Origin: Fonticula alba | Lineage: Eukaryota; Opisthokonta; Rotosphaerida; Fonticulaceae | Length of the DNA: 29,367 nt | Assembly (NCBI RefSeq): GCF_000388065.1 | Contig: NW_009242971.1 | Coordinates: 489,081-518,447, forward strand | Reading direction: 5' to 3' | Shown: positions 11,984 to 20,305 of the stretch, piece after piece | Numbering within the stretch: position 1 is the stretch's first letter | How the letters are laid out: each line of letters opens with the position of its first letter | Program-made: the position numbers and the translations under genes | The notes under the pieces: model-generated | The model's input: the letters and a program-made list of their open reading frames with translations, nothing else | Told to the model about the DNA's origin: nothing | Databases searched by the model: none

Positions 11984-12747
11984 ATGTGTAGGATAGATGG
12001 ACGTCGAGAAGGGGGAAGAGGATCTTGTGTAACCGGGTGCACACGTGCCTTCGCACGCAGGAGAGGTGAGCAGGTGGAGGGAGAGGGGGGGGGGGGCAGG
12101 GGGCTCGGCTGCACTCAAAGTGACTTCCTTCATCTTCAGGCTCTCTGGAAGAAAAGCCTCCCCCTCCCCCCGCCCCGTCGCCCCTTGCGGCAATCTCTGG
12201 TCGGGTCCACGATGCCGGGCGGCCGGCCGACGAGTGCCCCGATCGCGGCGATTCCGTTGGCATGCGGGGGATTGTGGACATTTCCAGGCTCCCGCTGGAA
12301 CTGCTTCGCATGCTGTGTCGCGTGTCTGTGTGTGTACCTGTGTGTGCACNNNNNNNNNNGGGGGGGGGGACGCTTGTGTCCGGGCGGTTTCCACTCCACA
12401 CCAGCCGCACCCCCCAAGTCAAGGTCTGTGGTTTCGCACCCGGCCTCCTTGTCCGCGAGGGGTGGCTCCCTCGGGGGGAGGGGGGAAACGAAAAAAGCAC
12501 CGGCCATCGGAACGAGAACACCGGGGAAGATGGCACCTGCCGGGGCTCCGCTCGCACACCCGCACACCCACGCCCGCGTCCTCTTTCCCTGCCATCCCTC
12601 CCTTCCCCTGTCCCTTGTGTCCCCCTTTGCCCTCCGCGCGAGCGCCGCGCAAGGACACCCGGCGCCGTGGCTCTCGGTTGTTCCATTCAGCCTCCCTTCC
12701 CCTCCCTTTCCCGCCCGCCTGCCCTTCACAACGGCGCCAGCATATCC
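11984..12747. promoter_or_regulatory. Divergent promoter region between the release factor and INTS3
   Basis: The two genes start 764 bp apart head to head. The spacer holds G-runs, a GT-rich patch at about 12317-12349, the assembly gap and a G10 run. A C/T-rich leader at about 12590-12725 precedes INTS3. No gene was recognised. The promoter function is inferred from orientation. Confidence 0.5.
12350..12359. other. Assembly gap (10 N)
   Basis: Ten Ns sit between a GT-rich microsatellite and a G10 run. Both flanks are low complexity, so the assembler most likely failed there. The true size of the missing sequence is unknown. Confidence 0.98.
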
Positions 12748-13271
12748 ATGTCTCATCCCATTTTACCCGGCATCCCGGCCAGCGGGCACATCACCCCGTC
12801 GATGCAGCAACAGGCCCAGGGCCCGGGCCAGGCGCCGCCGCCCATCCCGACGCACAGCACAGGCGCCATCCCGGTGGACCGCGCCACAAAGTCCTTCATC
12901 CTGAATCTGCGCGTTTTCGACGAGATGGACCCCCGAGAGCGGGTGCGCGCCTATGCTAGCTCGGCCTTCTTGCAAATCTCCCCACCCCTCATGCCGCCTC
13001 TCCTCGCCGCCTCTCCCATCTCCGGCCCTTCCTCTTCGCGCTGCCTCCCCTCGACGAGACCCAAAGCTAACAACTGCCCCACCCGCCACAGGACTTGCTC
13101 AAAGCGCGCAATGCCAACGCTCATCTGATGAACTCGCTGAACAACATCTCGGATCCGGATGCCATCAGAGCGCTGGGCGCCAGCAACATTGTGCGCACAG
13201 CCTTGCATCCCCCCCCCCCCTCGTGCATGTTGTCTGCTGGCGAGGATGGCTAACACTGATGATTTGTGACT

Positions 13272-13302
<31 letters not shown>

Positions 13303-16300
13303 GCGTGAGAGTGACCTCGCCATTGCGTATGACGTCCTGGTTGGCGAGCCGACCGCGCACCGCGTACGTGCTGGTCCCGTGCCTGGGATGATGCCTGCCG
13401 CCCCTCTTTCATCTATGTCGCCGGCTTCCCTGACACCACCTTGTGCCAATGTAGTTCCTGCATCTTTTGCGTTTCGTGAAGCCCACCTACCGGCCAGGCT
13501 CCAAGACCCCGGCTCTGATTGAGACCCTCACGCACTTCACACAGCTGTACGACAAGCTGCAGCCACATGCGCGGGAGTCGGTACGCGGGATCAAGACATT
13601 TGGCCCTGAATTCCCCCTCATTTGCAATCTCCCCATCCTGCCGCGACGCCCTTCTGACCCGCCCCCCCCCCCTCCTCCTCCTCTTCTTCCTCTTCTTCGG
13701 CTCCTCTCCCTTCAGCTGCTGAAAATCTTCCAAACTCTCATCGAGAACAACACCGCCTCGGTCGATTCGCTCTGCTTCGAGATGGTCAAGCAGATTCGAA
13801 GTGCGTCTTTGGGGCTCCTTATGCGGCCATCCTTGCGGGGCTTCCTCCATTGACACGTCCATCTTTGCCCGGGCCCCCTTCTTTGAAGGCGGCGACGCCA
13901 CGCCCGCCAATCAGGCTCTCGCAGAGGGGGTCCTCCGAGTTTTGTTGGCCAACAAGTGCGCTCCCTGCCCTTGACCATGGGCCTCAGCTCGAGAAACTTT
14001 CCTGACCCTTGCCACCACAACTGCCCTCGTTCCTCCAACCACCTGGCCACAGGGACTGGCTGTATGGCTTCCCGATGATCATCAACACCTGCTTCTACTG
14101 CTTTGCCACGGTGGTCAATGACCACTGGGAGAATGCCGGCCTACGGCAGCTGGAACTCCAGTTCTTGGACCAACTGCTGCGCGATCGTTCGGCCGACTTG
14201 GTGCAAATTGGCCGGGAATTTGTCCGCCTGCTGTACAACCTGGCCGCCCGGCATCAGGAACTGCGCCCCTTCTGGATCAAGCTCGTGGAAAATCCGCAGG
14301 GCTTCTCGGCCACGGGAAAAGGTATGCCCTGGCAGTCGCCCTCGGATGTGGCCTGGCTTGCCCCTGGCGCCATGCTCCTCCTGCTGCCTGAATGGCCACA
14401 TGCTCGAGCGCCCACATTCGCCCCCCCATCCCCCCCCCCCCCCCCTCGCTGACCACATCCTGCTCGTTCGAAGACCTTCGCCAGCTCCTGCTCCAGCCGA
14501 CGCCGCGGCTATTCTACACAAGTCGGCTCACTCAGAAGATGGCCGAATTACTTTACTTCATCCTGGAGAATGTTCCCCGGCCGTTGACCACCCCCTCCGG
14601 GGTTACTTTGCCGCCGGGATTGATGCCGGAGTCGGCGCATCTGGAGTGGTTTGCTCAGGAGTACCTGTCCCAGCCCCAGCAGGCCACCTTGGCCGCGGAT
14701 CTTGTGCGGTTCCTCTGCTGTGTCTATCACCCCAGCAACCAAGTGATTGCCAGTGGCAATATCCAACGGTGGAATGTGCTGGGCTGGCTGTTGGGCCGGC
14801 AGAATCGCGTATGTCTATGCCCCCCGCCCCCGCCTCCCCCCCCCCTCCCTCCCTTTCATCCACGCTGTGCCCGCCCCGTCCATGCGCGCACACATGCAAA
14901 CATGCTGCTAGCCATGCAAACATGGCCGCGCCTTCCTGCGAACTGACACTTTCGGTTTTGGCCACAACCAGAACACACATGCCTTCCAGACCGTGGTACT
15001 GGCCTGCCTATTTGACTGGCTGGTGTTCCAGCCACAAGATAATGTCATGCTTGTAGAGCCGGCCATGCTGTTGATGCTGAACCAGCTGAAGGATCCAGGC
15101 GCACACTCCTTCAGTGCCCCGCTGCTGGACTTCTTGGCAGCCGGCGCCGGCGCCGGTGGTCCCAGCGCCGGCGGCTTGGATGGCGGCTTTCTCCCCTCCT
15201 TCCGTGTTCTCTTCCTGGCAGGCATCAACAATGCTCTGTGCGCTCTGCGCGATAAGCATGTCATCCGGTGCGCTCTTCCTCCTCTGTCCCTCTCTCTCTC
15301 CCTCCCTCCCTCCTCCTTTCTCTCTCCCTGCCTCCTGGGCTGGCATTGGGCCTGGGCATCCAGGGGCTGTCTACTGGGGGTCGCACATTGTTGGGCATGC
15401 CCTTCATACTCACCTGCATGTGTGCCGGCAAGCGCAGCCGCCCACTGGCCTACCTCCTCGGCCATCCAAACCTGCCGGTAGAGACCGTGGGTCGCTTGAA
15501 GGTCCGCTTCCCGGACTTTTTCCGCGACCCCGACCCAGTGCGGCCGGTCAAGCTGGCCGACGTGGTGGATCTCGGCCAGAGCACCTTCACCGAGGGGCTG
15601 GTTGCTCCGGGCCATCGTGGTGGCGCTGGACTTGGGCCGTCGCCCGGCGGGACCACACCCGGGACCTCGGCCGCCGAGGCGCATCCCGGGGCTGCGATGT
15701 CGACGCCCACCTCGGCGGCCGCGCCATCCTCTCTACCGGGCTCTGCCCCGGACACCTCGGCCTCCATCGCGGAGCAACTCATGGCGCAGCTCACGCGCAT
15801 GGATCAGGCCGAAGGGTCCCCGACAACGGGGGATGTTCATCAGATCTTGGACAAGTTGGTACAGGTACCTCTTCATGGGAAGATGCTTGCTTTTCCGGCT
15901 GTCTTTTAGCCCCATCCAGAGCTCGGGGGCGGGGGAGGTGGCGGGGGGGGGGAGGGAGGCCATGTGCAACATTTGACCCTCGTATTGTTTGGGGACCTTT
16001 CGCTTGCCTCCTCCCTCCTCGCTCCTCCTCGCTCCTCCTCGCTCCTCCTCCTCCTCCTCGCTCCTCCCTCTTGCGCGTCGCATTGGTATCCGCCTTTTCT
16101 CTCTCTCCTCCCCATGCTAACCAGGCCGGACGTCGATATCCAGCTGGCCGAGAAGGACCCTCTGCAGCTGGATGACGCGCCAGTTCAGGCAGCTGGCTCG
16201 TTGCTGTTGCGCATTCTGGCCTCCTCTGAGCCGAGTCTGCCAACCTACGCCCAGGCGTCGTCCCATGGGGATGGCAGTGCTCTTGGACGGCTCTTCAGCC

Positions 16301-17830
16301 CGGTTCCGAATGCGGCCATTTCGGCCATCATCGGCTTTCTCTTCCACCACCTGACCATTACGCCTGGGCTTGGCTCCGGGTCGACGGCCATGGCGGCCGC
16401 GGCATCGGCCAACCGCATGGCCGGCACCCTGGTCCGGGCCATCCTGTCCCAGGGCCCGGGCCCGGGTGCCATCGATCCCCTGGAGGCCATCCGTCGGCCA
16501 ATTGCGGTGGCTGTCATCCTCCAGCGGGCGCTGACCGTGGCACGCAATGAGCGCCCCCCCTCCGTGGTCAGCAGCTCCAAGCGCCCTGCGGCCGAGGCTC
16601 TTGCCCGCCTTTCCAAAGATGCCTGGCCATTGCAAGACCGCCTGCGGGAGCTCTTTGCCGGCCTGACCAGTGACCCGGGGTCGCTGCTGGCCGATGCCAT
16701 GATCTACCTGTCTGGCGGGTCGTTCAGCTTGGAGCCGGGCCGAGCCCTGGACTTCGCTTGGAAGGCCCTTTCCGTGGCGCCGGAGCCCCTGCCGCCGAGT
16801 GTCACCGGGCTGGGGCTTTCCTGTCCGCCGGGGTCTGGCTTTCGAGTTAGCCAGCCACTTGGCCAGCTGCTGACCCGCGATCCGGGCATGTTGCTGACAC
16901 TACTGCAGCAGGTGTCAGCCGATCGGGTCCCACAGATGCTGGCCGATCTTCAAGGGGGGTCACATGCACTGTTCGACCTGTGTCTGCCTCCTCTTCACAT
17001 TCTCCGTGCGTCTTTCTTCCCTGCTCCTTGGGCGCTCTTCCGCGGGGATTGATTTTGACCTTTGCCCGGGCACTTGCATGCGCGTAGAGTCGGCTGCCGG
17101 GTGGCCGGCTTCCGAGCGCGATCTCCTTGTGCGCATGATCGGTGCCGGGCTGACAGCCACCGGCAGCCTGGACATTGTGATGCTGCTGCACCTGTCCGGC
17201 TCCGGGGAGGTGGCCACGGCATCGGTCTTCTCGGATTGGCTGTTGCAGCTGGCGATTTTGCCGGCCGTGGGCGTCAGCCATATGCCAGCCACTGGATCCC
17301 GTGCCGGCATGGCCATCATGCAAACAGCCGGCGAGCTCGCCCGGCTGAGCCCGTTGGCTGGCTGGCTCGGGTCGCCAGCTCCGGGCGAGGCTCCCGGAGG
17401 GGTCACCGTCTTGGCACACCTACTGCAGGCGCACTTGCGTGCGCTTTTCGCCGTGTGCCGTCGCCTGGAGGCTGGCAAGGCGGCCGCCGGGCAATTGCCC
17501 GCCCTGCTGCTGCCACTCCCCCAAATGTGCCTCGCTCTGCTGGACCGGGCCGAAGTGGCGGATGTCGCCCGCGAGCACCTGGCCACCGGCTTGCACATCT
17601 GGCTGAGGGAGCTGGCCTGCCCCGACAATGAGTGGGCCATCTCGGAACTGGGCACCTGGGCCGACCAATTGGCCGGGCCCAGCCTCGGAAATGCCCTGGA
17701 GGCGGTGGCCAATGGGCAGCCGGCCCCGAGCGCGTCCTTTGCCTCGCTGGTTGCCCGGCATCGAGCCACAGCCGGGACACCCACCCCCATCCCGGAGGCG
17801 GCCAACGATGACACCGTCATCCTTCTTTGA
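12748..17830 (+). CDS. INTS3: Integrator complex subunit 3, twelve exons
   Basis: INTS3 is a helical-repeat subunit of Integrator, which cleaves nascent snRNAs and attenuates RNA polymerase II; in animals it also nucleates the SOSS single-strand DNA repair complex. Exons: 12748-12942, 13092-13190, 13304-13363, 13455-13580, 13716-13800, 13889-13955, 14053-14321, 14474-14808, 14972-15267, 15438-15864, 16144-17005 and 17088-17830. All phases agree and give 1187 residues (human about 1040). Landmarks are FEMVKQIRSGD across exons 5-6 (human TFMKQIAGGD), REFVRLL and ENPQGFS in exon 7, SRLTQKM, EYLSQPQ, CVYHPSNQV and RWNVLGWLL in exon 8, LFDWLVFQP and VEPAMLLM in exon 9, and RFPDFF in exon 10 (human RFPEFC). 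The C-terminal half (exons 11-12) is more divergent and Ala/Leu/Pro-rich. I am confident of the family and less so of the 16144 acceptor. Confidence 0.93.
13274..13302 (+). repeat. (CA)n microsatellite abutting an INTS3 acceptor
   Basis: The CA repeat runs straight into the CAG acceptor of INTS3 intron 2 (13191-13303), so the last CA unit forms part of the 3' splice site. Slippage here would move the branch point relative to the acceptor. Confidence 0.9.
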
Positions 17831-17884
17831 GTGTGGACAGAGTACCGGGCGAGGCGTGGGCAGGTAGACCCTTGGTTGCCTGTG

Positions 17885-17923
17885 CCCCCGGCGCAGGAGC
17901 GTGCGCTCCGGGGGAAAAAAAAA
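17885..17923 (+). other. GC-rich hairpin followed by A9
   Basis: CCCCCGG (17885-17891) pairs with CCGGGGG (17908-17914). An inner CGCA/TGCG stem extends it, with a two-base bulge and a six-base loop. Nine A follow directly. It lies 54 bp after the INTS3 stop and is probably in its 3' untranslated region. Function unknown. Confidence 0.6.
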
Positions 17924-18189
17924 TAGACACACTTAGCCTCCTTGCTCTTTTCGCGGCGCGTACCTGCCAAGCAACAGAGGGGGGATCTCCCCTCTTGCGC
18001 GCCAGGCCCCCGGTTTTCTGCTGCTGTTGTTTTTTCCGCGACACCTTCGCCTCGCATCCGTCGGCACTTCCCGGAACCTCGTGGATCCCAATGCATTGGC
18101 ATGCACCGCCCACAGCCGGGTGGCTCCCCCTGTGGCGGGGCGCCGGGGGACGGAGAGGGGCACCCGCCAGCCGATCGCAAGCACACACC

Positions 18190-18242
18190 TGTACACGCAC
18201 ACGCACACGCACACGCACACGCTCGCGCGCGCGCGCGCGCGC
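18190..18242. repeat. Alternating CA/CG tract with Z-DNA potential
   Basis: CACACG-type units pass into a run of about ten CG units, giving near-perfect purine/pyrimidine alternation except at the junction near 18222. It lies about 160 bp upstream of the EEF1AKMT1 start. Confidence 0.85.
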
Positions 18243-18399
18243 AGATTCGCACCAACCTAATAAGGGACATCCACATGCCCCCGGCGCCTGCGGCCGGGCG
18301 CAGTAGCCATCCCTCAAAGAGGAATCCCCACCCGCTGCAAGCTCCTCTCCTTTCCTCTCGCCCCCCCCCCCCCCTTCATCACCACACGCAGTCGCCAGG

Positions 18400-19462
18400 A
18401 TGTCCGGCAGCGACAGCGACGACGATTTCCAGCTGAGCGCCAGCACCCTGGCCGCCTTGGCCGCTTTCCGCGATGAGCAGCAGCAGCTGGAGGACCGCTT
18501 CCAGAAGCTCCATGTACAGCCTCTCCTGCCTCGTGCTCCCGCGCCTTCGTGAGTTTGCCCCTCTGCCAGGTACTGACCGCCATGCATGCCCCTCTTGCAA
18601 CAACAGGACGACGCGGACTCCCGGTTCAAGTCCGGCATGGAGGCCATCCCGGAGGACTGGCAACTGTCCCAATTCTGGTATGATGACGCCACGGCCGAGG
18701 ACCTGTCGCATCTGGCCAAGCAGGCGGCCGAGCGCAGCGCCGCTGCCGGCCACCCGGGGGAGATCGTCTTCCTCAGCTCGCCGACGGCTTACGTCAAGTT
18801 CAAGGTGTGTAATTGGCATGTATGCCGTGTCGTCGCCCCTCGGCTGTGCTCTTGTGGCTGCGGCTGCGGCTGCGGCTGCGGCTGCGGCTGCGGCTGCGGC
18901 TGCTGCCAACATTTGCTCGGCGGCTTCATGCTGTCCCGCATGCATTTCGCTTCCCCCTGCTTGGGCTGACCCGCCTCCTCGCCCGCCCTGCCACCACCCC
19001 TCCTCGGGACCCTATGCGCTGCCATCCCGGCAGGAGCTCTATCCCGACACGCCGGCCTGGCTGCTGGAGTATGACACCCGCTTTGCGGTCTACGCGCCGG
19101 AGTTCGTGCACTACGATTACAATCAGCCGGAAACCTTCAGCCCGCTGGAGCCCGGCAGCGCGGCCGTCATTGTGGCTGATCCGCCCTTCCTCAGCGAGGA
19201 GTGCCTGACCAAAACCTCGGCCACGGTCCGGGCCCTGTCGCGGCCGGCCGGCCAGCCCAACACCCATGTGGTTCTGTGCACGGGCTTGGTGATGCGCCCG
19301 CTGGCTCGGGAGCTGCTCGGTCTGGAGATGACCCGCTGGCGTCCGGGACATGCGAAGATGCTTAGCAATGACTTCCGCTGCTATTCCAACTTTACGGACA
19401 CCGACTTCGGCCAGCGCACCCTGCGCGGCCCGGCCCTGCCGGAGGACGAGATCGGCGACTGA
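18400..19462 (+). CDS. EEF1AKMT1: eEF1A lysine methyltransferase 1 (Efm5/N6AMT2), three exons
   Basis: This SAM-dependent enzyme methylates translation factor eEF1A; the human and yeast orthologues modify Lys79. Exons are 18400-18513, 18607-18804 and 19034-19462, giving 246 residues (human 214). The N-terminus carries an acidic stretch then FQLSASTLAALAAF (human PQLSAHALAALQEF). EDWQLSQFWY follows in exon 2. Exon 3 has LEYDTRFAVY, FVHYDYN, the catalytic DPPF motif in VADPPFLSEECL (human ADPPYLSEECL), VLCTG and NDFRCYSNF. All phases are 0. The DPPF in place of DPPY is conservative. It lies in tandem between INTS3 and CWC27 with no sign of cotranscription. Confidence 0.96.
18856..18903 (+). repeat. 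(GGCTGC)8 hexanucleotide repeat in EEF1AKMT1 intron 2
   Basis: Eight perfect hexamer units lie in intron 2 (18805-19033). The unit is a multiple of three, so the intron reads through in frame as alternating Cys-Gly before a stop at 18967. Confidence 0.92.
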
Positions 19463-20305
19463 ACGTGGGGAAAGCCACTCCCTCCGCCCCTCTCCACCTC
19501 CTCCGTCTATGTGCCTATATGTGCCTGTGTGTGTGTGTGTGTGTGTGTGGGTCGAGAGAGGGGCAGGGGGAATATACGCGCGATGCGCATGTTTTTGGCC
19601 CTCCTCCACATCCCGAATGCCACTGAAATGCCCCATCGCCAACCCGCCACTCAGGCATCCTGCCCATCAATACAGAGAGACCATGCTCCGGATTTTGTGA
19701 CACAGTAGTCCGAGGCCATCGCCCACCTCGTAGCCAGGAAGGAGGGGCTGCCCGTTGGCCCGGAATTACGTGTGCCCGAATGCGCCTTCCCAAGTATCCC
19801 CAGAGAGGATTCGGCGGGCGGGGACAAGAGAAAAGGGTCCCCTTCCCAGCAGGTGGCGGGGACGAATCTGCCAAAAAGCCGCGACTGCCAACGCACATTG
19901 TGCGCTAGCGATCACCGGCCAGTCGAACCGACGATCGTGTGCATGCGCGTGTACGATGCGTCGTGGGGGGCGTGTGCACGGTGTCGGCGCTTCGCCCCTC
20001 CTCCCCCTCCGGGTGCCTCCTTGGCCGAGAGACCCTGCGCGATATCTCCCCCTCCCCCTCGCCCTGCCCCTGCCCCGGCCCCTGCCCCGGCCCCGGCCCC
20101 GGCCCCGGCCCCGGCCCCCGAGAACCCCGCTCTCTGGAGGAGCCCAGCCAAAGGCGCCCCAGCTGAAGGGGTCTGGCTATGTTGCTGGCACTTGCTCCCG
20201 ACCCTTTTCCCGCCCTCCGGCTCTCCCGCACCTTTCGCCCCTTCCCTCCCTCTCCCTCATTCCCCTCGCTACATTCCCCCAGGCCTCCCGCCCTGAGCAC
20301 ATTCC
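19463..20305. other. Spacer between EEF1AKMT1 and CWC27
   Basis: This 843-bp tandem spacer holds a GT microsatellite at about 19526-19549, a CCCCGG-type hexamer array at about 20065-20119, and a C/T-rich leader at about 20200-20285 ahead of CWC27. No ORF here resembles a known protein. Confidence 0.6.
20065..20119. repeat. CCCCGG hexamer array (GGGGCC on the minus strand)
   Basis: Several CCCCGG units, the first ones interrupted by CCCCTG, form a GC-only array about 190 bp upstream of the CWC27 start. The minus strand carries the G-runs needed for G-quadruplexes. Confidence 0.85.

Larger units (their letters stand above)
17831..18399. other. Spacer between INTS3 and EEF1AKMT1
   Basis: This 569-bp tandem spacer carries the INTS3 3' end and the EEF1AKMT1 promoter and leader. 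It contains a strong hairpin followed by nine A at 17885-17923, an alternating CA/CG tract at 18190-18242, and a C-run at about 18361-18374 before the next start codon. No gene was recognised. Confidence 0.6.

Noticed and set aside
15361-15437. Earlier acceptor at 15362 for INTS3 exon 10
   Set aside because: It would add residues not matching INTS3 and the phase does not lead into the RPLAYLLGHP segment; the acceptor before 15438 does.
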